Source of the DNA: Bacilli bacterium
GTDB lineage: Bacteria > Bacillota_I > Bacilli_A > RF39 > UBA660
Reading direction: 5' to 3'
DNA: 64,000 nt
Assembly (NCBI GenBank): GCA_017428495.1
Contig: JAFRQS010000011.1
Span: 1 to 64,000 of the forward strand
Shown: piece by piece, positions 54,010-62,078 of the stretch
Layout of the letters: every line of letters starts with the position of its first letter
How positions within the stretch are numbered: position 1 is the stretch's first letter
Program-made: the position numbers and the translations under genes
The notes under the pieces: model-generated
What the model was told of the DNA's origin: nothing
The model's database searches: none
The model's input: the letters and a program-made list of their open reading frames with translations, nothing else

Positions 54010-56198
54010 TATCCTTTTCTTAATACTTTAGCATCTTTCTCTAATTCATATTTATCTATTTCTGATTTAATTTTTCTAATTAATGCCTCAGTATATTTTA
54101 ATGCCAGTTTATAATTTAATTTATAGTATGCCTCTTTATAATTGTTTCCTTTTAAGGTGCCATGATAATTTAACTCTCCTACATTAATAATGATTACATC
54201 TACTCCATTTTCTTCTAAAATTATATTTTTAACATTAGAAAAAACTCTAACAACTGCATCTATTTTAGTTTCAACTTTATTATGATTATAATTAACTTTT
54301 TTATTTTTAAAACTTAAAGATTTACAACATAATGAAGAATATATCAAATTTGCTAATTGCTTTTCATTAAATAGCAATTTGGAATTTTTATAATCTTTAA
54401 ATCTAAGCGTTTTTATATTAGAGCAATCAATGCATCCGGATTCACATTTTTCAAGTGATGAAGGTATATTAAAAATAACAGATGACCATCTTACATATGC
54501 ATAGCATCCAATTTCTTTTAAACCTTCATTTAAAATAGAGCTTTTTACATATTTTGTAGAACATAAATCACCTTGTATTACTTTTAAAGAATTTGGCATA
54601 ACTAATATTTTACTTTTTGCTTCTTCTCTTACTTTTTGCATATAATAAGTATCATAAACACTATAGGATTTATGTATCTCTTCAATACCTTCTGGCAATA
54701 AATAATAATCTTTGCTTATTTTTCTATCAAGAAAAAAGTATGAACCAAAAATGTTTTTAAATCTTACATATACATCTTTTAAAAATTTATAATAATTGGG
54801 TAAATCTGTGTAATTAATCACTTCTAATATAGTACTAAGTGGAACCATATCACAAAATACAAAATTTGCTTTTTTATTTTTTATTTCTTCAAAGCAAATA
54901 TTATCAGGTAATGAGTTAATATTTATTTTTCTATTTAATAATCTTAAAAAATTAAAGAATGAATCAAATGAAAGCAATAATCTAATTGCTTCTATACTAT
55001 GATGCTTATTATTTGCATAGTATTCATAGTAATCAATATCTTTTTTTAGATATTTTAAAAAAGCTAAATATGTTGATGATTTAAATGTATTATCATCTAA
55101 TCTAATTGCTTGTTCAAATAAGCTGTTTTTACCATCAGTTATTTTTAATTTCTTTTTATAAATAATATCTTCATATACTTTTCTTTCTATTTCATTTGGA
55201 TATACAAATAATCTTTTTTCTAACTCCCAATCATTATAATTATCAGCAATGTCAAATGTTAATATTCTAAATTTGGCAATATAAAATTTATACCAGTCTT
55301 CATACGTAACGAGATTTTTTCCAAACAGATCATAAAGCATCAATTCATTTTCTAATCCATCTAAATCATGTAATAATTTACATTTCATTAATCTAGTTTC
55401 ATCATAGTTTAAATTAGCAGCATTCTTGATTTCATTTGCTCTACTAATAATATGAGCTATATTTGGCCTATTAATATATAATTCTTTTTCCATTTCTGTT
55501 TCTAGTATTGCAATTATAGATATTTGTTTATATATATTATTATCAGTTAATTCATCTTCATTAAATATTCTATTTACATTAATAATATGTGATGCATATC
55601 TTATTGTTTTATCTCTTCTTCCTTCAATTGCTTTAGGGCTTACTCTATTATCACTGATGGATATATGTGTTAAATATGAATCAATTTCATTTCTTATAGA
55701 TGTTTTTTGAGATATTAGAATTTGTAACGTTACTTTTAAATTATCAATTTCTGATTTTAAAGTACTTCTATTTAAATGAGGTACTCTTCTACCTTTTTCA
55801 AGTTCAGAAAGAGCAATTAATCTTTCTATAACCTCATCTTCTATTTTAACTATTTCATCTAAATATATTTTTAATTTAGATATCATAATTTTATTATCTA
55901 AGAGTGATTGATTTTCAATATCATAAAAATCATCTTTCATTACTAATCTAAGAATAAGATCAATATACATCTTATTACTTTCTACTAAATTATCACATGA
56001 TATATCTTTAGTAGTTAATCTTTTTCTTTGTGATAATATTTTTAGATATTCTTCTTTATATCTATCAATTAAATCTAATTTATTAGGTTCATCAGCATAG
56101 TAATCTCTACCAGGTATTTGTATTAAATCAGCAATACTTATGATATCTAGTTTAGTTTCATTAAAGAACCATTTCTTAAATCTATCAAGTAACCTCAT
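54009..56198 (-). CDS. Large cytosolic LRR-type paralog 2 (unknown function)
   Basis: 729 aa, same plan as paralog 1: start MRLLDRFKKWFFNETKLDII, helical middle, C-terminal BspA/LRR_5-like repeats (LPEGIEEIHKSY, LVMPNSLKVIQG, SSILNEGLKEIG, FNIPSSLEKCESGCIDCSNIKTLRF). Residues about 35-245 match paralog 1 nearly base for base, while the rest has clearly diverged. No signal peptide. Preceded by module copy 2. Stop codon lies at the edge of the hairpin of copy 1. Confidence 0.75.
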   Translation of the reverse strand: MRLLDRFKKWFFNETKLDIISIADLIQIPGRDYYADEPNKLDLIDRYKEEYLKILSQRKRLTTKDISCDNLVESNKMYIDLILRLVMKDDFYDIENQSLLDNKIMISKLKIYLDEIVKIEDEVIERLIALSELEKGRRVPHLNRSTLKSEIDNLKVTLQILISQKTSIRNEIDSYLTHISISDNRVSPKAIEGRRDKTIRYASHIINVNRIFNEDELTDNNIYKQISIIAILETEMEKELYINRPNIAHIISRANEIKNAANLNYDETRLMKCKLLHDLDGLENELMLYDLFGKNLVTYEDWYKFYIAKFRILTFDIADNYNDWELEKRLFVYPNEIERKVYEDIIYKKKLKITDGKNSLFEQAIRLDDNTFKSSTYLAFLKYLKKDIDYYEYYANNKHHSIEAIRLLLSFDSFFNFLRLLNRKININSLPDNICFEEIKNKKANFVFCDMVPLSTILEVINYTDLPNYYKFLKDVYVRFKNIFGSYFFLDRKISKDYYLLPEGIEEIHKSYSVYDTYYMQKVREEAKSKILVMPNSLKVIQGDLCSTKYVKSSILNEGLKEIGCYAYVRWSSVIFNIPSSLEKCESGCIDCSNIKTLRFKDYKNSKLLFNEKQLANLIYSSLCCKSLSFKNKKVNYNHNKVETKIDAVVRVFSNVKNIILEENGVDVIIINVGELNYHGTLKGNNYKEAYYKLNYKLALKYTEALIRKIKSEIDKYELEKDAKVLRKG

Positions 56199-56260
56199 AA
56201 AATCCCCTCAATTTAGGCTTTATATTAACAAAAAAAGTAATGTAAGTCAATTACATTACT
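56191..56260 (-). repeat. Terminator/promoter module, copy 2
   Basis: Same arrangement as copy 1: hairpin 56236-56260 with T-run, TTGACT (56245-56250), 17-bp spacer, TAATAT (56222-56227), GAGGGGATTTT, ATG of paralog 2. The stop codon of paralog 3 lies inside the hairpin. Confidence 0.85.
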
Positions 56261-58412
56261 TTTTAACTTTTGATAATTCTTTTATTTGATTCAATGTTTC
56301 TGTTACGGCATTGGCTACTTCTACTACATCATTATGAATTTTTATTTTCCTTCTTATTTTGGCAATTATATTGTTTGCTTCTTGTTGATTCAAAACAGTC
56401 TTATCATATAAATGCCTTTTCCAAAACTTATCATAATAAGTATAACTCAAATCTTTCCTACAAATTCCAAAACTATTATTAAATCTAATTTCATCAAATA
56501 TTGGTGTTACTAGTATTTCATAAGTCCATTTTGAAGATATTATTGCACCTAGTGCCTCTTCACTTAAATCTGCTACATCACTTGGCTGTTCAATTTTAAT
56601 GCCTTCGAAGCCTTCTAATTTTCTTTCAACTTGTTTTTTATAAAACATCATTTTAATAAAAGCTGCGAACTCAGTTTCACTATTTAATAATTTTGAATTT
56701 TCATAATCTTCAAAATTAATAGTTAAAACTCTAGTAGTATCGAATGCCATTTCATCTATTTTTCTTACACTTGAAGGTATTGTTAAATAAGAACTATTTA
56801 GATGATAGAATGCATATTTACCAATTACTTCTAGCCCATCATTTAATACTACTTTAGGATAATCATCATTAAATAAATTACCACTAAGACTTATTAAGGT
56901 ACTAGGCATTAATAATACTTTCCATTTTGATTTTTTTCTTATTAACTCTTTTGTTTCTTCTAACATATCTGAAGTATTTATACTTTTAATTCCATATGGC
57001 AAACTATATGTACTATTTCTTGATTCCTCAATTCTATTCATGAGTTTATAAAGAATATATATTCCATATTTAACTTCATCTTCTTTTGCAGTTTCTTCAC
57101 TAATAATAGATAATAAAGATTCAAAAGGAACACAATCGTTCCATTCAATACCACTTTGATCTAATAACATCCTTTCATACATATTAGTATCTTTATATGA
57201 TTGTTGTGGATATAAAACATTGTTAGTAACCATATCTTTAAATCCATGTTCTTTATCAAAAGAACACAATAAATTTAACATATATTTATCAGTAAGTATC
57301 TTATCTAAATCAAATTCACCGTTTTCATCTTTAAAATATTCTCTAATAATTTTTATTGCATCTATTGCACTATCTTTAAAAGTTTTATCTATATAAATAT
57401 TTTCAGCTTTTAAAATTCTTTCTATTTTTTTGAAAATAATTTCTCTGTAGTAATGATAACCATATTCATCTTCATTAATTGGCGATTCTCTTAAATAATC
57501 TATGTCACATGTAAGAATATCAAATTTTATTCGGTATAAATTCAACATTTCTTCCTCTGTTACAACATTTTTTCCATATTCATAGAAAACAATATATTTT
57601 TGTTCTAAAAAACTTAATTCATGTAATAATTCGTTTTTATTCTCTTTTGTTTTTGCTTTTTGATCTAATTTTTTTAATCTTTCATGTAATAAATTAATCT
57701 CACTTTTATTTTTATATACATAAATTTCTAATTCTCTTTCTATTTCTGATATTCTCAAAACTTTAGATTCTATTTGGTATATAATATCAAATGCTTTATT
57801 TCCAATAAGAGTTGATGATATTTCGATTAATTTATCATATCTTTTATTTATTAAATCCACATCTACATCGGCTGTACCTATGTTTATTGTTGTTAAATAT
57901 GCATTTACTTCAATTTCTATAGCCCTTTTTTGACTCATAAATATAAATAAAGCATTAGTTAAATTATTTATTTCCTCATTAAGAGCCATTTTATTTCTGG
58001 AAGGTACTTTCTTTTTTTCTAATTCCTTTAATGATACTAGTCTTATAATAGCCTCAGTTTCTAACTTTTTTATTTCTTTCAAATATAGCTTTAGTTTTGT
58101 CATTTGAACTATTAATTCTTCAGGTGCAAGTTCAGAAAAATTATTTTCTTTAAGAACATGATAAAATAATAAATCTACATTCATAAGTATATCTTTCTGC
58201 AATTCATCAAGTGATAATTCTTTACTAGTTATTAATCTCTTTTCTAATAATATGCTTAAATATTTATCTTTATATCTATCAATTAAATCTAATGCATATT
58301 TATTATCTTTAAAATAATTTCTACCTGGTATCTGTATTAAATCAGCTATATTTATGATATCTACTTTTGTTTCATTAAAAAACCACTTTTTAAATTTATC
58401 AATTAACCTCAT
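56256..58412 (-). CDS. Large cytosolic LRR-type paralog 3 (unknown function)
   Basis: 718 aa. The first about 33 codons (MRLIDKFKKWFFNETKVDII...IQIPG) are nearly identical in DNA to paralog 1; the helical middle is diverged. The C-terminal repeats are the clearest BspA/LRR_5 match of the three: YPKVVLNDGLEVIGKYAFYH, then LTIPSSVRKIDEMAF. No signal peptide or membrane helix, unlike typical surface BspA proteins, so it is predicted cytosolic. Ends in a helical charged tail. Confidence 0.75.
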   Translation of the reverse strand: MRLIDKFKKWFFNETKVDIINIADLIQIPGRNYFKDNKYALDLIDRYKDKYLSILLEKRLITSKELSLDELQKDILMNVDLLFYHVLKENNFSELAPEELIVQMTKLKLYLKEIKKLETEAIIRLVSLKELEKKKVPSRNKMALNEEINNLTNALFIFMSQKRAIEIEVNAYLTTINIGTADVDVDLINKRYDKLIEISSTLIGNKAFDIIYQIESKVLRISEIERELEIYVYKNKSEINLLHERLKKLDQKAKTKENKNELLHELSFLEQKYIVFYEYGKNVVTEEEMLNLYRIKFDILTCDIDYLRESPINEDEYGYHYYREIIFKKIERILKAENIYIDKTFKDSAIDAIKIIREYFKDENGEFDLDKILTDKYMLNLLCSFDKEHGFKDMVTNNVLYPQQSYKDTNMYERMLLDQSGIEWNDCVPFESLLSIISEETAKEDEVKYGIYILYKLMNRIEESRNSTYSLPYGIKSINTSDMLEETKELIRKKSKWKVLLMPSTLISLSGNLFNDDYPKVVLNDGLEVIGKYAFYHLNSSYLTIPSSVRKIDEMAFDTTRVLTINFEDYENSKLLNSETEFAAFIKMMFYKKQVERKLEGFEGIKIEQPSDVADLSEEALGAIISSKWTYEILVTPIFDEIRFNNSFGICRKDLSYTYYDKFWKRHLYDKTVLNQQEANNIIAKIRRKIKIHNDVVEVANAVTETLNQIKELSKVKK

Positions 58413-58474
58413 AAAATCCCCTCAATTTAGGCTTTATATTAACAAAAAAAGTAATGTAAGTCAATTACATTACT
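58405..58474 (-). repeat. Terminator/promoter module, copy 3
   Basis: Same as copies 1 and 2: hairpin 58450-58474 with T-run, -35 TTGACT in the loop, -10 TAATAT, GAGGGGATTTT, ATG of paralog 3. It also supplies the stop codon and terminator for the ABC transporter gene. Confidence 0.85.
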
Positions 58475-61010
58475 CTGTTCTTAATGCTTCAACAGGGTCT
58501 TTTTTTGATGCCATAGAACTTGGTATTAAACCTGCTATTACTGTAAGTATAATACTTATAATAATTAATACTATTGCACCAAATATAGGAAGTACACTTA
58601 TTCTACTAACATTAGTTAAATGTTTAATAATAATATTTATTGGTATATTTAATAATAATGTTATTAGTATACCAAATATACCTGCACATAAACCAATTAT
58701 TAATGTTTCAGCATTAAATACTCTTCTAATATCTCTTTTAGATGCTCCTATAGCTCTTAATATTCCAATTTCTTTTGTTCTTTCAATTACAGAAATATAT
58801 GTTATTATTGCTATCATAATTGATGATACTACTAAACTTATAGCTACAAATGCTATTAATACTTTACTAATAATATCCACTATATTAGTAACAGATTTCA
58901 TCATTATACCAACTATATCAGTATATTTTATTTTATCATCTTCATCTTTATTTTCATTAAATTTATCAATTATACTAGTTATCTTTTCTTTAGAATCAAA
59001 ATCTTTTGGATATATTGATATATTATCTGGATTTGATAAATCTGCAATACCTAATTTAATTAAATTTTCCTCATAACTAGAATTCATATTTTCAGTATAA
59101 TTTTTCATAAAATTAGCAAGTTCTAATTCACTCATTCTTTGCAATTGTATAAGTTGTGATGGGCTTAAATCTTTAATATCAAATTTTTTATTATCACTAA
59201 ATTTAGTACCAGTAAATATATTTGTTTCTTTATTACTTATTTGCTCTTTAGCTATATCACTATCATTTATTTTATTAATTAAATGTTCTGTTAATTCGTG
59301 CGTATATTTAACTATACCTGCTTGATTATTACCCACTATTGCTTCATCATTTGGTCTTATAATACCAACTATTTCTATATCTTCAGCATTTTTAATTACT
59401 TTTTTCATAAATGATTCATCATCACTCATATTAATCCATGCACCATTTTGTTTTTTATAATAATCTGTATTAAGTACTAATTTGAATTTTAATCCAATTA
59501 ATTCATCTAATTCATAACTAGTTTCATCAAATTCAATTTCTTTACCTAAAGTCATATTAGTAAATTTTTCTTTTAAATCAGCTTGTGATAATATTCCTAA
59601 ACTATATAATGAATAATCAGATATTCTATTGTATTTATCTACTTGTAATACTACTTCATTATATTTAGTAGGCCATTTACCTTTTAATAAATCATATTGT
59701 CTTTTATTTAATGCACTATTATCCATCATTTCTTCAAAAACATCATAATTAGATAAATATGAATTATATACACTTGAAACACCAGACATAGACATACCTA
59801 ATGAATCAAATACTGATGTAGGATTAACTTTAATTATTTCATCAGAATCTTTATATAAATTCATAGTAACATCATATGAATATTTAATATCAGATACATA
59901 ATCTTTTATTTCATTATTATTATCAAAATATTCTTTTAAACTCTTTAAATCATTCTTACCAGCTTGTTTAGACATACTGGATAACATATCACCCATTATA
60001 TTAACAGAATGTATTTTATTATCATTATATTCTTTTTTATCAACACTTGCAGTCATTGACTCAATAACAGAACCAATATCAAGTGTATTTTTTTGAATTA
60101 TTAATGGATAAGAACTTAATGTTTCCTCTTCTACTCTATTTATATACTTTTGTATACCATTACTTAAAGACATAATAAGAGCAATACCAATTATACCTAT
60201 TGAACCTGCAAAAGCAGTAAGAATAGTTCTTCCTTTTTTAGTCATTAAATTGTTTAAACTTAAACTTAATGCAGTAATAAATGACATTGATGTTTTTTTA
60301 TCTTTTCTTATCTCTTCTTTTTCATTTTCTTTACTAAATGGATTAGAGTCTTCAATCTTTTCTCCATCTTTTAGTTCTACTATTCTATTAGAATATGCAT
60401 ATGCAAGTTCAGAATTATGTGTAACCATGATTACCAATCTATCTTTTGCAACTTCAGAAAGCAAATCAAGTATTTGAGTACTTGTTTTCGAATCAAGTGC
60501 TCCTGTAGGTTCATCTGCAAGGAGAATATCTGGATCATTAACTAATGCTCTTGCTATAGCTACTCTTTGCATTTGACCACCAGAAAGTTGATTTGGTCTT
60601 TTATTAATATGATCTATTAAACCAACTTTTTTTAAAGCATTTATAGCTTTTTTCTTTCTTTCGTTTTTAGATACTCCTGATAAAGTAAGTGCAAGCTCCA
60701 CATTTGACAAAACACTTTGATGTGGTATTAAATTATAACTTTGAAATACAAATCCTACTTTATGATTTCTATAAGTATCCCAATCTCTATCATTATATTC
60801 TTTTGTACTTACACTATTTATTATTAAATCGCCACTAGTATATTGATCAAGTCCACCAATAATGTTTAATAATGTGGTTTTTCCACTACCAGAAGGTCCA
60901 AGAATAGATACAAATTCGCATTGTCTAAATTTAATACTAAATTTATTTAATGCTTTTTGTTTAAAACCTTCTGTTTCATATATTTTAGTTATATTTTTAA
61001 GTTCTAACAT
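58470..61010 (-). CDS. ABC transporter, ATPase fused to FtsX/MacB-type permease
   Basis: 846 aa. ATPase domain (1-225): Walker A GPSGSGKTTLLNIIGG, Q-loop FVFQSYNLIPH, signature QLSGGQMQRVAIARAL, Walker B ILLADEPTGALD, H-loop MVTHN. Then one membrane segment (about 255-285), a long outer domain (about 290-690), and three C-terminal membrane segments with ISVIERTKEIGILRAIGASKRDIRRVF. This MacB-like layout exports peptides or lipoproteins or senses envelope stress; substrate unknown. Extended -10 promoter at 61026-61034. No periplasmic partner gene is nearby, as expected in a one-membrane cell. Confidence 0.92.
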   Translation of the reverse strand: MLELKNITKIYETEGFKQKALNKFSIKFRQCEFVSILGPSGSGKTTLLNIIGGLDQYTSGDLIINSVSTKEYNDRDWDTYRNHKVGFVFQSYNLIPHQSVLSNVELALTLSGVSKNERKKKAINALKKVGLIDHINKRPNQLSGGQMQRVAIARALVNDPDILLADEPTGALDSKTSTQILDLLSEVAKDRLVIMVTHNSELAYAYSNRIVELKDGEKIEDSNPFSKENEKEEIRKDKKTSMSFITALSLSLNNLMTKKGRTILTAFAGSIGIIGIALIMSLSNGIQKYINRVEEETLSSYPLIIQKNTLDIGSVIESMTASVDKKEYNDNKIHSVNIMGDMLSSMSKQAGKNDLKSLKEYFDNNNEIKDYVSDIKYSYDVTMNLYKDSDEIIKVNPTSVFDSLGMSMSGVSSVYNSYLSNYDVFEEMMDNSALNKRQYDLLKGKWPTKYNEVVLQVDKYNRISDYSLYSLGILSQADLKEKFTNMTLGKEIEFDETSYELDELIGLKFKLVLNTDYYKKQNGAWINMSDDESFMKKVIKNAEDIEIVGIIRPNDEAIVGNNQAGIVKYTHELTEHLINKINDSDIAKEQISNKETNIFTGTKFSDNKKFDIKDLSPSQLIQLQRMSELELANFMKNYTENMNSSYEENLIKLGIADLSNPDNISIYPKDFDSKEKITSIIDKFNENKDEDDKIKYTDIVGIMMKSVTNIVDIISKVLIAFVAISLVVSSIMIAIITYISVIERTKEIGILRAIGASKRDIRRVFNAETLIIGLCAGIFGILITLLLNIPINIIIKHLTNVSRISVLPIFGAIVLIIISIILTVIAGLIPSSMASKKDPVEALRTE

Positions 61011-61025
61011 GTTATCACCTTATTA

Positions 61026-61034
61026 AGTATACCA
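61026..61034 (-). promoter_or_regulatory. Extended -10 promoter of the ABC gene
   Basis: Minus-strand TGG-TATACT (61026-61034) with no convincing -35, 15 bp before the GGTGAT ribosome site. Confidence 0.5.
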
Positions 61035-61065
61035 TAAAATATAATTTTTAATACCAATTATAAAT

Positions 61066-61090
61066 AAAAAAAGAATGAAATAATTCATTC
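61066..61090 (-). terminator. Terminator of the radical SAM operon
   Basis: Minus-strand GAATGAA/TTCATTC stem, 4-nt loop, T7; overlaps the radical SAM stop codon. Confidence 0.85.
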
Positions 61091-62078
61091 ATAGATCACA
61101 TCCAATATCTTTATGATTTAAATCATGATATAAAGCATAAGTTAAACACCTTAAACCACCATGACATAGTTTACTATGTTCACATTCTTTACAATCATCT
61201 GGAATGTTCTTATTTCTTAATTCTTTTAATATTTTATTATTTATATATAAATCATACATATCATCTTTTAATAAATTCCCAATAAATATAGGCATTCTTC
61301 TACAAGGTACTAAATCACCATTTTCCATTACAGTTAGCAATGTATCTCCTGCTGTGCATCCATATGATATATCATTAGTCATTTGAAATTGTAATGCTCT
61401 ATTCATTGAGATAGTAGTAATACTATGTTTTTTATTAATTAATTTTTCTCTTTCAGAATACATAATTGTAAAGTATTCTCTAGTTTCATCAAAATTTAAT
61501 GCTAAATCTTTGTCTTTAGAATTACCAAGGGGAATATATCTATCACTCCAAACATTATTGACCTTATATTTTAATGCATATTTTACTACTTTAGGGAAAT
61601 CTTTATAATTCAATTTGTTTGCAGTAAATGATATAGAAGTAAATATATCATATTTTTTTAAATTTTTTATTCCCTCAGCAATTAATTTATAAGTGTTTTT
61701 TCCTCTTATATAATCATTAATTTTTTTACCCCCTTCTAAACTAACTTGTACATAATATGGATTATATGTTTTAATCTTTTTAGCAATTTCATCTGTTATT
61801 AATGTACCATTTGTAAGTATAGAAAAAGTAATTAAATCAGAATCTTTATTTATTAAATCTAATAATTTAAAAAGATGAGGGTTGCATAGAGGTTCTCCAC
61901 CAGTAATATTTATATGCCCCCTCATCTTTTTTCTTTTTAATAATTTTTTAAACTGATTATATATTTTTACTAATTTATCATAGTCTAATTGTATTGGTAT
62001 ATGATTTTCTTGGTAACAATGCAAACACTTTAAATTACATGCCTCTCCCAAATGCCATTGAAGAATAAATCTTACCAA
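61089..62078 (-). CDS. Radical SAM/SPASM-domain enzyme, candidate peptide modifier
   Basis: 329 aa from TTG 62078. Radical SAM Fe-S motif CNLKCLHC (Cys14, 18, 21) preceded by FILQWHLGEA; GGEP motif in INITGGEPLCNP; then SPASM region with CTAGDTLLTVMENGDLVPC, and CKECEHSKLC with further CGG/C residues for auxiliary Fe-S clusters. SPASM enzymes commonly modify Cys- or Gly-containing peptides. The gene overlaps the end of the DUF2207 gene by 7 bp, and the GGAGGTGGAGG that encodes the Gly tail is its only ribosome site. An upstream-extended Trp-rich N-terminus (to 62147) would lie wholly inside the Cys-tail codons and is rejected. Confidence 0.85.
   Translation of the reverse strand: MVRFILQWHLGEACNLKCLHCYQENHIPIQLDYDKLVKIYNQFKKLLKRKKMRGHINITGGEPLCNPHLFKLLDLINKDSDLITFSILTNGTLITDEIAKKIKTYNPYYVQVSLEGGKKINDYIRGKNTYKLIAEGIKNLKKYDIFTSISFTANKLNYKDFPKVVKYALKYKVNNVWSDRYIPLGNSKDKDLALNFDETREYFTIMYSEREKLINKKHSITTISMNRALQFQMTNDISYGCTAGDTLLTVMENGDLVPCRRMPIFIGNLLKDDMYDLYINNKILKELRNKNIPDDCKECEHSKLCHGGLRCLTYALYHDLNHKDIGCDL

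Noticed and set aside
56191-58474. The 70-bp repeats as inverted-repeat ends of a transposon
   Set aside because: They are direct repeats in the same orientation before each paralog and contain promoter, terminator and ribosome site; no transposase lies between them.
58354-59076. Plus-strand 240-aa open frame opposite the ABC permease end and the LRR module
   Set aside because: Lies across two genes and a terminator/promoter module; Ile-rich shadow of membrane segments.
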